Shown in pieces: positions 30,878 to 40,850 of a stretch of DNA of 64,000 bases (position 1 is its first letter; each line of letters begins with the position of its first letter). Under the pieces are notes generated by a model. The model did not search any database. It was given only the letters and a program-made list of their open reading frames with translations, and had not been told where the DNA came from. The translations under genes were made by a program, and so were the position numbers. The DNA is from Deltaproteobacteria bacterium (GTDB lineage: Bacteria; Myxococcota_A; UBA9160; SZUA-336). The stretch is taken from NCBI GenBank assembly GCA_029261925.1, contig JAJDAJ010000091.1:62001-126000 (forward strand), read 5' to 3'.

Positions 30878-32272
30878 ATGAGCTACGAGGTCCTGGCGCG
30901 CCGCTGGCGACCGCAGACGTTCGACGACGTCGTCGGACACGCCCACGCCGTGACGGCGCTGCGCAACGCGATCGAGCTCGGTCGCCTGCCGCACGCGCTG
31001 CTGCTCTGCGGGCCGCGCGGCGTCGGCAAGACCACGCTGGCGCGGATCATCGCGCGCGGGCTGAACTGCGAGCAGGGCCCGACGGCCTCGCCCTGCGGTA
31101 GCTGCGATCCGTGTCGCGAGATCGCCGCGGGCACCTCGCTCGACGTGCAGGAGGTCGACGCGGCCAGCAACACCGGCGTGGACAGCGTGCGCGAGATCCG
31201 CGAGAGCGTGCGCTACGCGGCCGCACCGGGCCGGCACCGGATCTTCATCATCGACGAGGTCCACATGCTGTCCACGGCGGCGTTCAACGCGCTCCTCAAG
31301 ACGCTCGAGGAGCCGCCGCCCCGCAGCCTCTTCGTGCTGGCGACGACCGATCCGCAGAAGATCCCCGCCACCGTGCTCTCGCGCGTGCAGCGCTTCGACC
31401 TCAAGACGCTGCCCGCAGCCGAGGTCCTCGGACGGCTGCTCGAGATCGCCAGGGCCGAGGAGCTCGAGATCCCCGAGTCGGTGCTGCGCGCCCTGGTCCG
31501 CGAGGGCGGGGGAAGCGTGCGCGACTCGCTGACCCTGCTGGACCGCCTCACCAGCGGTCTCGGCGCGAAGATCAGCGAGGCGGAGGCCGCCGCGGTCCTC
31601 GACCTGATCGACCGGCGCGTGGTGGTGGCGATCGTCGAGCCGGTGCTCGCGGGCGACCCCGGGCAGGCGCTGCTGGCCCTGCGCGCGGCCCTGGAGCGCG
31701 GCATCGAGCCATCGCGCCTGGCGGCGGACCTGCTGGCGGAGCTGCGCGACCTGCTCGTGGCGCGCCTGGTCGAGGATCCGGGCGCGCTGATCGACGCGGC
31801 TCCCGAGGAGGTCGAGGCGATCCGCGAGCGCGCCTCCGCGCACGCGCCCGAGACCCTCCAGCAGCTCTTCCGCGTGCTGCTCACGCGCAACCAGGATCTG
31901 GCGCACGCGCCGCGGCCCGATCACGTGCTCGAGATGGCCGTGGCGCGCCTGGCGAGCCTGCCCGGCGCCGAGGACATCGGCCGGCTGCTCGCGCGCCTCG
32001 ACGCGCTCGACGGCGGCGGCCCGTCCAGACCCGGCCCGGCCGGCGGTGGCGAGGGCGGTGGGCGCGCCCGCGGCGGGCGTGCGGCCGCCGGCACGGCGCG
32101 CGCCGGTGCGAGCGCTGGCCCGCCGGCCGCCCAGGCGCGGCGGCGCTCGCCCGAGGCCGAGGCGAAGCAGCGCAAGCAGGCGCGGGAGCACCCGAAGGTG
32201 CGCGAGGTGATCGAGGCGCTCGACGCCGAGCTCGTCGAGGTGCGCCTGCCGCGCGGCACGGAGGGCGCGTGA
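30878..32272 (+). CDS. dnaX: DNA polymerase III subunit gamma/tau (short form, 464 aa)
   Basis: 'SYEVLARRWRPQTFDDVVGHAHAVTALRNAI', 'LLCGPRGVGKTTLARI', 'IIDEVHMLSTAAFNALLKTLEEPPP'. Confidence 0.96.
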   Translation: MSYEVLARRWRPQTFDDVVGHAHAVTALRNAIELGRLPHALLLCGPRGVGKTTLARIIARGLNCEQGPTASPCGSCDPCREIAAGTSLDVQEVDAASNTGVDSVREIRESVRYAAAPGRHRIFIIDEVHMLSTAAFNALLKTLEEPPPRSLFVLATTDPQKIPATVLSRVQRFDLKTLPAAEVLGRLLEIARAEELEIPESVLRALVREGGGSVRDSLTLLDRLTSGLGAKISEAEAAAVLDLIDRRVVVAIVEPVLAGDPGQALLALRAALERGIEPSRLAADLLAELRDLLVARLVEDPGALIDAAPEEVEAIRERASAHAPETLQQLFRVLLTRNQDLAHAPRPDHVLEMAVARLASLPGAEDIGRLLARLDALDGGGPSRPGPAGGGEGGGRARGGRAAAGTARAGASAGPPAAQARRRSPEAEAKQRKQAREHPKVREVIEALDAELVEVRLPRGTEGA

Positions 32273-32634
32273 GCGACTTCGACCCGGGCAAGCTGCTGGG
32301 CGGCATGGGCATGTCGGGCCTTTTCGAGCACGCTCGCGAGCTGCAGGAGAAGCTGGCGCGCCTGCAGGAGGATCTGCGCCACCGCACGGTCGATGCCACG
32401 GTCGGCGGGGGGATGGTCGAGGTCACGGTGAACGGACGCGGCGATCTGGTCTCCGTGCGCATCGATCCGCAGGCGGTCGACCCGCGCGACGTCGAGATGC
32501 TCCAGGACCTGATCGTCGCGGCGGTCAACCAGGGGACCCAGCGCGCGCGCGAGCTTGCCGAGGAGGAGACGCGCCGCGTCACCGGCCTGCCGCTGGACCA
32601 GCTCCAGGGTCTGCTGGGCGGGAGCGGCTCGTGA
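32269..32634 (+). CDS. YbaB/EbfC family nucleoid-associated protein
   Basis: 'VDATVGGGMVEVTVNGRGDLVSVRIDPQAVDPRDVEMLQDLIVAAVNQ'; GTGA overlap with dnaX. Confidence 0.92.
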   Translation: MSDFDPGKLLGGMGMSGLFEHARELQEKLARLQEDLRHRTVDATVGGGMVEVTVNGRGDLVSVRIDPQAVDPRDVEMLQDLIVAAVNQGTQRARELAEEETRRVTGLPLDQLQGLLGGSGS

Positions 32635-33230
32635 GGCCCGAGCCGGTCGAACGACTGGTCCGGGCGCTGCGCCGCCTGCCCGGCGTGGGCGAGAAGACCG
32701 CCACGCGCCTGGCGTTCTTCCTGCTCTCGGCGCCCGAGTCGGTGGCGGCCGAGCTGGGCGACGCGGTGCTGCGCCTGCGCCGCGAGATCCGTCTGTGCGA
32801 GATCTGCTTCAACCTCACCTCCGAGTCTCCCTGCGCGATCTGCGACGATCCCGCGCGCGAGACGGGCGAGATCTGCGTGGTCGAGGAGCCCGCAGACCTG
32901 GCCTCGATCGAGGCCGCGGGCACGTACCGGGGCCGCTACCACGTGCTGGGGGGAACGCTGTCCCCGCTCGACGGGGTCGGCCCGGAGGCGCTGCGCGTCG
33001 AGCCCCTGGTCGAGCGGCTGCGCCGGGGTGGCGTCAAGGAGGTCATCCTCGCCACCAATCCCAACCCCGAGGGCGAGGCCACGGCGCTCTGGGTGGCGGA
33101 GCAGGTGGCACCGACGAGGGTGGCGGTCACCCGGATCGGCTACGGCATGCCGATCGGGGGCGACTTCGAGTACGTCGATGCGGTCACGGTGCGCCGCTCG
33201 CTGGAGAACCGGCGCCAGTTCGGCTCCTGA
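32631..33230 (+). CDS. recR: Recombination mediator RecR
   Basis: 'LRRLPGVGEKTATRLAFFLL', 'CEICFNLTSESPCAICDDPAR', Toprim 'EVILATNPNPEGEATALW'. Confidence 0.96.
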   Translation: MRPEPVERLVRALRRLPGVGEKTATRLAFFLLSAPESVAAELGDAVLRLRREIRLCEICFNLTSESPCAICDDPARETGEICVVEEPADLASIEAAGTYRGRYHVLGGTLSPLDGVGPEALRVEPLVERLRRGGVKEVILATNPNPEGEATALWVAEQVAPTRVAVTRIGYGMPIGGDFEYVDAVTVRRSLENRRQFGS

Positions 33231-33244
33231 GCGCCGGCGCGTGC

Positions 33245-33271
33245 CTCAAGATCCGACCCTGCACGCCGATG
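33245..33271 (+). promoter_or_regulatory. Putative sigma-28 (FliA)-like promoter upstream of mglB
   Basis: CTCAAG-N15-CCGATG, read directly (ctcaag atccgaccctgcacg ccgatg). Confidence 0.45.
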
Positions 33272-33410
33272 CGTGCTGGGACCGATTCTCGCTGTCCGGT
33301 CCGGCCCGTGCTAGCTTCTCGTCGGGAGATTCCCGTGGGAAATCGGCGGCTTGGGGTGGGCCGGCAGGGGTCTCGGCCTCCCCGTTGGCGGGTAGGGGGA
33401 TCGCACACGC

Positions 33411-33908
33411 ATGTCGCTGATGCCGCAGCTGGTCCTGTACGACGAGGACTCCAAGCAGCTGGTCGCCGTTGCCGAGCGCCTGGTGAGCGACGCCAATGCC
33501 AAGGCGGTCTTCCTGGTCGACAAGAACGGGCAGATGCTGACCGAGGCCGGTGAGCTGGTCGGCCTCGACACCACCTCGCTGGCCTCGCTGGTCGCCGGCA
33601 ACGTCGCGGCCACGGCGGGCCTGGCCAAGATCATCGGGGAGTCGGACTTCCCCATCCACTTCCACCAGGGCGAGCGCGACAACCTGCACATCACGCTGGT
33701 CGCGCAGCGCGTGATCCTGGTGGTGATCTTCGACGAGCGAAGCTCGCTCGGTCTCGTGCGGCTCCGCGTGAAGAAGGCGGGTCAGAAGCTCTCCGAGATC
33801 TTCGACAGGATCTTCAAGCGCGCGGAGGCCGAGCTGGAAGACAGCGGAGCGGACTCGCCCTTCGCCGAGATCAGCGACGAAGACATCGACAACCTCTTCG
33901 CGGACTGA
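33411..33908 (+). CDS. mglB: MglB-like roadblock/LC7 domain protein
   Basis: Roadblock-like 'AKAVFLVDKNGQMLTEAGE...ASLVAGNVAATAGLAKII'; immediately upstream of mglA. Confidence 0.88.
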   Translation: MSLMPQLVLYDEDSKQLVAVAERLVSDANAKAVFLVDKNGQMLTEAGELVGLDTTSLASLVAGNVAATAGLAKIIGESDFPIHFHQGERDNLHITLVAQRVILVVIFDERSSLGLVRLRVKKAGQKLSEIFDRIFKRAEAELEDSGADSPFAEISDEDIDNLFAD

Positions 33909-33911
33909 CCC

Positions 33912-34505
<594 letters not shown>

Positions 34506-34530
34506 CAGGCTGCTGAAGAACCTGGAGGCG

Positions 34531-35982
34531 TCAGGCCCCGGGCGGCGTGTCCCGTCGCTGGCCGACGCTGCGGCCCAGGTTGCGCAGCGTGAGCTCCACC
34601 AGCTCGCGGCGCGGGATGGGTTTGGTGGCGAAGTCGTCGCAGCCGGCCTCCAGGCAGCGCTCGCGCTCCTCGGCCATGGCGTGCGCCGTCAGCGCGACGA
34701 TCGGCGTCTGCACGCCGGCCTCGCGCAGCCGGCGCGTGGCCTCGTAGCCGTCCATGGTGGGCATCTGCATGTCCATCAGGATCAGGTCGAAGGCGTCGGC
34801 CGTGGCCTCGCGCTGGAGCACCGCGCGTACGCCCTCCGCGCCGTCCTCGGCGGCGGTCAGCAGGAACCCCGCCTTGCGCAGCGTGAGCCCGAAGAGCTTG
34901 CGGTTGTCCGGGCCGTCCTCGACCAGCAGGATGCGCACGGTGGGACCGTCGCGACGCACGCGCTCGACGAACTGCTGCGTCGACTCGCTGTCGCCGTCGA
35001 AGATCACGTCGGGAGCGAGCAGCTCCTCGGGGTCCGCGAGGTCCTCCGAGGCGACCTTGTCGACCGGCAGCACCAGCGAGAACGTGCTGCCCTGACCCTC
35101 GATGCTCTCGGCGTGCACCTCGCCCCCGAGCAGCCGCGCGAGCTCGCGGGAGATCGGCAGGCCCAGGCCGGTGCCGCCGGCGCGCCGCGTCGAGGACGTG
35201 TCGCCCTGAGAGAAGGGCTCGAAGACCTCCTCGAGCGTCGCCGGCGACATGCCGCAGCCGGTGTCGGAGACCACGAAGCGCATCTCGGCCCCGGTCTGGT
35301 GCTGGATCAGGTCCACGCGCAGGCGCACGCCACCGCGGTCGGTGAACTTGATCGCGTTCGAGACCAGGTTGATCAGGATCTGCCTGAGGCGCGTCGGGTC
35401 CGTCAGCAGGCTGCGCGGCAGGCGCTCCCCGAGCGACAGGTCGAAGGCCAGGCCCTTCTGGCGCGCCGGCGTGCCCATCATCGACTCGAAGTCCTGGAAG
35501 AGCTCGCCCAGCGAGGTCGGTGCGGACTCGATGGTGAGCTTGCCGGCCTCGATCTTGGCCAGGTCCAGGATCTCCGAGACGATGCGCGTCAGGTGCTGGC
35601 CGTTGCGCTTGAGAGCGCGCAGCAGCTCGAGACGCTCGACCGGGGCCCTCTCGATCTCGCCCTGGTCGATCAGCAGCTCGGTGCAGCCCAGGATCGCGGT
35701 CATGGGCGTGCGGAGCTCGTGGCTCATGTTCGCCAGGAAGCGGGTCTTGGCCTGCGCGGCCGCCTCCGCCTGGCGCATGGCCCTGCGCAGGGCGCTCACG
35801 TGCTCACCGGCCTGGCTCCGCCGCAGCTCCTCGACCTCGGCCCGGAGCGACTCGATCTCCGTGATCAGGGCGCTCCGGCTGCGTCCGCGATGCTCCGCCA
35901 TCGTGGTGAGAATCGACACAATGGGCCCCGACCTTGGGCCTCGTGGGCCCGGAACGGACCGGGACGTTCCGCCCCGTTCCAT
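34531..35982 (-). CDS. Hybrid sensor histidine kinase/response regulator
   Basis: 'FLANMSHELRTPMTAILGCTELL', 'GTGLGLPISRELARLLGG', C-terminal REC 'DLILMDMQMPTMDGYEATRRLREAG'; start may be an internal ATG. Confidence 0.93.
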   Translation of the reverse strand: MERGGTSRSVPGPRGPRSGPIVSILTTMAEHRGRSRSALITEIESLRAEVEELRRSQAGEHVSALRRAMRQAEAAAQAKTRFLANMSHELRTPMTAILGCTELLIDQGEIERAPVERLELLRALKRNGQHLTRIVSEILDLAKIEAGKLTIESAPTSLGELFQDFESMMGTPARQKGLAFDLSLGERLPRSLLTDPTRLRQILINLVSNAIKFTDRGGVRLRVDLIQHQTGAEMRFVVSDTGCGMSPATLEEVFEPFSQGDTSSTRRAGGTGLGLPISRELARLLGGEVHAESIEGQGSTFSLVLPVDKVASEDLADPEELLAPDVIFDGDSESTQQFVERVRRDGPTVRILLVEDGPDNRKLFGLTLRKAGFLLTAAEDGAEGVRAVLQREATADAFDLILMDMQMPTMDGYEATRRLREAGVQTPIVALTAHAMAEERERCLEAGCDDFATKPIPRRELVELTLRNLGRSVGQRRDTPPGA

Positions 35983-36015
35983 GACGGGCGCGCCGGCGCA
36001 CTACAATGCCGCCGC

Positions 36016-36852
36016 ATGCCGGTGTTCACGGATCGCGGTTTTCCCATCTACTACGAGCTCCACGGCGAGGGCGACGGGGATCCGCTGCTCTACATCACGG
36101 GCCCGGGTGCCAGCTGCCGCGGCTGGAAGTACGGCACGGTCCCCGAGCTGAGTCGCGAGCGACGCAACGTGATCTTCGATGGCCGCGGTGTCGGCGAGAC
36201 GGGGGATCCCGGCGGCGACTACAGCACCGTGGACATCGCGGAGGACGCGATCTCGGTCCTGGACCACCTGCGCATCGAGCGCGCCCACGTGGTGGGCACG
36301 TTCATGGCGGGGATGGCCGCCCAGGAGCTGGCGATTCGCTACCCGCACCGGGTTCGTAGCCTGATCCTGTCCGGGACCACGGCGCGCCTGACCAAGAAGC
36401 TCCGCCTGATCCTCGAGGTCTGGAAGGCGTCTCTCGAGCTCGGCCTGCCGCGCGAGCTGATCGTGCGCAACTGGATCGTCTGGCACATCGGCGACGTCGC
36501 GCTGGAGCAGCCGGGGCTGGTCGAGGAGGTGCTGGGCTTTCAGATGGAGCACGACATCCACATCGACCGCAAGGCGTTCGTCGCGCAGTGTGCGGCCTGC
36601 CTGACGCACGACGTGGGCGAGCGCGCCCGCGAGATCTCGGCCCCGGTCCTGATCTGCTGCGGGGATCGCGACATCCTCACGCCCGTCGAGCTGCACCGCG
36701 AGCTCGCCGGTCTGATCCCCGAGTCACGCCTGGTCGTGTTCCAGGGCGTGGGCCACGTGGCCGTCTTCGAGGTGGCCCAGCGCTTCAACCGCATGGCCCG
36801 TCGCTTCATGCTCGAGGTCGAGGGCGTCGATCCCGACAGCGTCGATCCATGA
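36016..36852 (+). CDS. Alpha/beta fold hydrolase
   Basis: 'IYYELHGEGDGDPLLYITGPGASCRGW...VIFDGRGVGETGDPGG'; serine-nucleophile position is non-canonical ('VVGTFMAGMAAQELA'). Confidence 0.85.
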   Translation: MPVFTDRGFPIYYELHGEGDGDPLLYITGPGASCRGWKYGTVPELSRERRNVIFDGRGVGETGDPGGDYSTVDIAEDAISVLDHLRIERAHVVGTFMAGMAAQELAIRYPHRVRSLILSGTTARLTKKLRLILEVWKASLELGLPRELIVRNWIVWHIGDVALEQPGLVEEVLGFQMEHDIHIDRKAFVAQCAACLTHDVGERAREISAPVLICCGDRDILTPVELHRELAGLIPESRLVVFQGVGHVAVFEVAQRFNRMARRFMLEVEGVDPDSVDP

Positions 36853-36900
36853 CGTCCCGCGGGGTGGCGGGGGCTCCGGGGCAGGAGTAGAAAGAGCGGC

Positions 36901-39351
36901 GTGCAGCAGCGTCGCGTCGTCGAGGTGGCGGTGCCGCTCCCCGTCGACGAGCCGCTGAGCTACGCCCTCGACGCCGCGGGTGCGGCGAGGATCGCGTGCG
37001 GAATGCGCGTGCTCGTACCCTGCGGCGGGCGCCGCGTCACCGGCGTGGTCGTGCGCGTGCGGGACGCGCGACCCGACGACGGCGAGCTGCGCGGCGTGGG
37101 GCGCGTGATCGACGAGACGCCCGCGCTGCCGGGCCGGCTGGTCGAGGTGATCCTCGAGGCCGCGCGCGAGGCGCTCTGTCCGCCCGGGATCGCGCTGGCC
37201 GCGGCGCTCCCCGCCGGCGCCTCGCCGCGCCCGATCCGCCGCCTTGCGCTCACCGATGCCGGCCGTCGCGCGCTCGAGCGCGGCGAGGCCCGGGGCCGTG
37301 CCGCCGAGCTGCTGGCCGCGCTGCTCGCGCGCTCGCTTGCGGAGTCGACGGTGCGCCAGCGCTTCTCCGACCTGGCGGGGGCGCTCGAGCGGCTGATCCG
37401 GGTGGGCTGGCTGGCGCGCAGCAGCGCCGACGAGCGCGCCAGCGTGCGCGAGAAGACGCGGCGCGTGTACCGCCTCGCCGGCGACGTCGACCTCGAGGCC
37501 GCGCGGGCCGCGCACGCACGCGCTCCGCGCCGGCTGGAGCTGCTCGAGCGGCTCGCACGTGAGCCGGCGGCCCTGCCCGCCAGCGCGCCCCTGCGCGCGC
37601 TGCTGGACGCCGGCCTGGTGAGCTTCTCCGACGAGCCCGTCGTGCGCGGCGGTCCGGGCGCGCCGATGACCGACGCCGGGGCGCCGCCGCGGCTCACGGC
37701 CCACCAGGCCGCGGCGGTCGAGGCGCTCGGGCAGGCGATCCGCAGCCGCAGTGGCCAGTCGTTCCTGCTCTACGGGGTGACGGGCAGCGGCAAGACGGAG
37801 GTCTACCTGCGCGCGGCGAAGATCGCCCTGGACGCCGGCCGCGGCGTGATCGCCCTGGTCCCGGAGATCTCGCTCACGCACCAGGTCGTCGATCGCTTCC
37901 GCGCGCGCTTCGGTGATCGCGTCGCCGTGCTGCACAGCGGACTCTCGCAAGGGGAGCGCTACGACCAGTGGCGGCGTCTGCGCAGTGGCGAGGTGCCGAT
38001 CGCGATCGGCGCGCGCTCGGCGATCTTCGCGCCGATCGAGGACCCGGGCCTGATCGTGGTCGACGAGGAGCACGACACCGCCTACAAGAGCGGCGACGCG
38101 TTCCGCTACCACGCCCGCGAGGTCGCGATGGCGCGCGCCCGTGCCTCGGGGGGCGCGCTGGTCATGGGCAGCGCCACGCCCGACGTCGAGACCGCGTGGC
38201 GCACGGGCCAGGGCGAGATCGGGCGCCTGGTGCTTCCCGAGCGCGTCGCCGACCGGCCCCTGCCGGAGGTCGAGATCGTCGACATGGACGCCGAGCGCCG
38301 GCGGCGCGGCCGCCGCTCGGTGATCTCGACCAGTCTGCGGCGGGCGCTGGCCGAGACCATCGCGGCCGGGCAGCAGGCGCTGCTGCTGCTCAACCGGCGC
38401 GGCTTCGCCACGCTCGCCTGCTGCTTTGCCTGCGGCCACGCGATCCGCTGCACGCACTGTGACATCTCGCTGGTCTACCACAGCACGGCCGCGGGTCGGA
38501 GCGGACGCCGCCGCCCCGACGACCCCCTGGAGGGTGAGCTGCGCTGCCACTACTGCGGTCATGCGCAGCGCCCGAGCGTCGAGTGCCCGGGCTGCGGCAG
38601 CACCGAGGGCGGGCTGCTGGGCTTCGGCACCGAGCGTCTGGCCGAGGACGTGGGCTCCATGTTCCCGCACGCGCGCGTCGGCCGGCTCGATCGCGACACC
38701 TCGGCGCGCAAGGGCGCCCAGCGCGAGATCCTCGCGGCCTTTCATCGCGGCGAGCTCGACGTGCTGGTCGGTACGCAGATGATCGCCAAGGGTCACGACG
38801 TGCCCAACGTGACCCTGGTGGGCGTGGTCGCGGCCGACCTGGGGCTGCACTTTCCGGACTTCCGCTCGGGCGAGCGCACGTTCCAGCTCCTGACGCAGGT
38901 CGCGGGTCGCGCGGGGCGCGGCGTCCAGCCCGGGCGGGTGGTGGTGCAGACCTTCCTGCCGGACCACTACGCCATCGCGCTGGCCCGGACGCACGACTTC
39001 CCCAGCTTCTACCGCGAGGAGCTGCGCCGCCGCGAGCCCCACGGGTACCCGCCCTTCCGCTCGCTGGTGCACGCGCTGCTGGTCGGGCGCGAGGAGCAGG
39101 CGGTCGAGGCCGCGGCGCACGAGCTGGTGCGCCTGTCGAAGGACGCCGGCGCCGATGCGCAGGGCGTGAGCATCCTGGGGCCCGCCCCGGCGCCACTCTC
39201 GCGCATCCGCGACGAGTTCCGCTGGCAGCTGCTGCTGCTCGGGGAGCGCTCGCGGGTGCGCGCGCTGGCGCGCGAGGTCGGCCGCGCGGCGCGCGGGAAG
39301 CTCCCGGGCGTGCGCCTCCGGCTGGATGCCAGCCCGCTCCAAATGCTATGA
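36901..39351 (+). CDS. priA: Primosomal replication protein N' (PriA helicase)
   Basis: 'FLLYGVTGSGKTEVYLRAA', 'VVDEEHDTAYKSGDAFRYHAREVA', Zn-binding cysteines 'CCFACGHAIRCTHCDISL', 'LRCHYCGHAQRPSVECPGCGS'. Confidence 0.95.
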   Translation: MQQRRVVEVAVPLPVDEPLSYALDAAGAARIACGMRVLVPCGGRRVTGVVVRVRDARPDDGELRGVGRVIDETPALPGRLVEVILEAAREALCPPGIALAAALPAGASPRPIRRLALTDAGRRALERGEARGRAAELLAALLARSLAESTVRQRFSDLAGALERLIRVGWLARSSADERASVREKTRRVYRLAGDVDLEAARAAHARAPRRLELLERLAREPAALPASAPLRALLDAGLVSFSDEPVVRGGPGAPMTDAGAPPRLTAHQAAAVEALGQAIRSRSGQSFLLYGVTGSGKTEVYLRAAKIALDAGRGVIALVPEISLTHQVVDRFRARFGDRVAVLHSGLSQGERYDQWRRLRSGEVPIAIGARSAIFAPIEDPGLIVVDEEHDTAYKSGDAFRYHAREVAMARARASGGALVMGSATPDVETAWRTGQGEIGRLVLPERVADRPLPEVEIVDMDAERRRRGRRSVISTSLRRALAETIAAGQQALLLLNRRGFATLACCFACGHAIRCTHCDISLVYHSTAAGRSGRRRPDDPLEGELRCHYCGHAQRPSVECPGCGSTEGGLLGFGTERLAEDVGSMFPHARVGRLDRDTSARKGAQREILAAFHRGELDVLVGTQMIAKGHDVPNVTLVGVVAADLGLHFPDFRSGERTFQLLTQVAGRAGRGVQPGRVVVQTFLPDHYAIALARTHDFPSFYREELRRREPHGYPPFRSLVHALLVGREEQAVEAAAHELVRLSKDAGADAQGVSILGPAPAPLSRIRDEFRWQLLLLGERSRVRALAREVGRAARGKLPGVRLRLDASPLQML

Positions 39352-39358
39352 GTTGCGG

Positions 39359-39904
39359 ATGCTCCTGGAGGTGCTCCAGTTCCCCGATCCGCGCCTGCGC
39401 GAGGTCGCGCGCCCCGTCGTTCCGGAAGACGTGAACGACGAGCTGCGCAAGCTCGCGGACGACATGCTCGAGACCATGTACGACGAGCCGGGGATCGGGC
39501 TCGCAGCGACACAGGTCGGTGTGGGGCTGCGCCTGGTCGTGATGGATCTCGACTGGAGCGACGACGGCGAGCGCAACCCGCGGGTGCTGCTCAATCCCGA
39601 GATCGTCCGCGCCGAGGGCCGGGCCACCTCGCCCGCCGAGGGCTGCCTGTCGGTTCCGGACTTCAACGCCGACGTTCCCCGCGCCGAGCGGGTGATCGTG
39701 CGCGCGCGCTCGCTGGACTGGGAGGAGCTCGACTTCGACGCCACCGAGCTCGAGTCCTTCTGCTTCCAGCACGAGATCGACCACCTCGACGGCAAGCTCT
39801 TCATCGATCGCATCAGCCGGCTCAAGCGGGACCTGTACATCCGGCGCCGCAAGAAGCAGCTCCGGGTCGAGGCCCGCGAGAGCAGCACGCCCTCGACGTA
39901 CTGA
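39359..39904 (+). CDS. def: Peptide deformylase
   Basis: 'GIGLAATQVGV', 'EGCLSVPDF', 'CFQHEIDHLDGKLFIDRIS'. Confidence 0.96.
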   Translation: MLLEVLQFPDPRLREVARPVVPEDVNDELRKLADDMLETMYDEPGIGLAATQVGVGLRLVVMDLDWSDDGERNPRVLLNPEIVRAEGRATSPAEGCLSVPDFNADVPRAERVIVRARSLDWEELDFDATELESFCFQHEIDHLDGKLFIDRISRLKRDLYIRRRKKQLRVEARESSTPSTY

Positions 39905-39905
39905 C

Positions 39906-40850
39906 GTGGCCGGGCTGCGGCTGCTCTACCTCGGTACCCCGGAGTTCGCGGTGCCCGCGCTCCGGGCGCTCGCGGCCTCGCGCCACGAGATCGTCGGCGT
40001 GATCTCGCAGCCCGACCGGCCCCGCGGGCGCGGCCGGCGCCTGGCCCCGACCCCCGTGCGCAGCGCCGCCGAGGAGCTCGGCATCGACGTGCTCCAGCCC
40101 GAGAAGGTCGGCAGCGAGCAGGCGCGCGCCTGGATGGAGGCGCTGCGCCCCGACCTGGGCGTGGTGGTGGCCTTCGGCCAGTTCGTACCCCGGAAGGTGC
40201 GCGAGCTGCCGCCCCACCGGATGATCAATGGTCACGCCAGCCTGCTGCCCCGCTGGCGCGGCGCCGCGCCGATCGAGTGGGCGATCGCCGGGGGCGATGC
40301 GCGCACGGGGATCTCGGTGATGCGGCTCGAGAAGGAGATGGACGCCGGCGACGTCTGCCTGGTGCGCCCGACGCGGATCGGTGCGGACGAGACGGCTGGC
40401 GAGCTCGCGGCGCGCCTGGCGCCGCTGGCCGGCGAGGCGCTCGTCGAGGCGACCGACGCGATCGCCGACGGTACCGCGCGCTTCCTGCCCCAGGATCCCG
40501 CCGGCGTCACCCTCGCTCCGAAGATCGACCGCGAGTTCGCGCGACTCGACTGGACGGCTTCGTGCGAGCGCGTGTACGCGCGCATCCGCGCCGCGACGCC
40601 GCGGCCCGGCGCCGACGTGACGCTCGAGCGTGCCAGCACCCGCCTGCGCATCGTGGAGTGCCGCCCCTGCGTGGAAACGCCGCCGGGCCCCCCCGGTGCG
40701 GTCCGGGCCGACGCGGGCCGGATGCGGGTCGCCGCGTCCGACGGCTGGATCGAGCTGCGGCGCGTGCAGGCGCCGGGCCGGCGCCCCGTGGGCGCGGCCG
40801 AGTACCTGCGCGGTGCTCCCCTCGAACAGGACGAGCGGGTGGCCCCGTGA
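39906..40850 (+). CDS. fmt: Methionyl-tRNA formyltransferase
   Basis: 'LLYLGTPEFAVPALRAL', 'NGHASLLPRWRGAAPIEWAIAGGDARTGISVM'; GTG start. Confidence 0.96.
   Translation: MAGLRLLYLGTPEFAVPALRALAASRHEIVGVISQPDRPRGRGRRLAPTPVRSAAEELGIDVLQPEKVGSEQARAWMEALRPDLGVVVAFGQFVPRKVRELPPHRMINGHASLLPRWRGAAPIEWAIAGGDARTGISVMRLEKEMDAGDVCLVRPTRIGADETAGELAARLAPLAGEALVEATDAIADGTARFLPQDPAGVTLAPKIDREFARLDWTASCERVYARIRAATPRPGADVTLERASTRLRIVECRPCVETPPGPPGAVRADAGRMRVAASDGWIELRRVQAPGRRPVGAAEYLRGAPLEQDERVAP

Noticed and set aside
30878-32272. Programmed frameshift in dnaX producing tau/gamma
   Set aside because: No A-rich slippery heptamer seen; the downstream frame is occupied by ybaB starting at the stop, so this looks like a naturally short DnaX.
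33304-33405. Riboswitch or hairpin in the mglB leader (gattcccgtgggaaatc and G-rich stretches)
   Set aside because: Arms are imperfect and short; GC-rich background makes chance pairing likely; no known riboswitch consensus recognised.
35940-36000. Inverted repeats ggaacg...cgttcc between the divergent hybrid kinase and alpha/beta hydrolase
   Set aside because: 6-7 bp arms in GC-rich sequence with several alternative pairings; not distinguishable from chance without comparative data.
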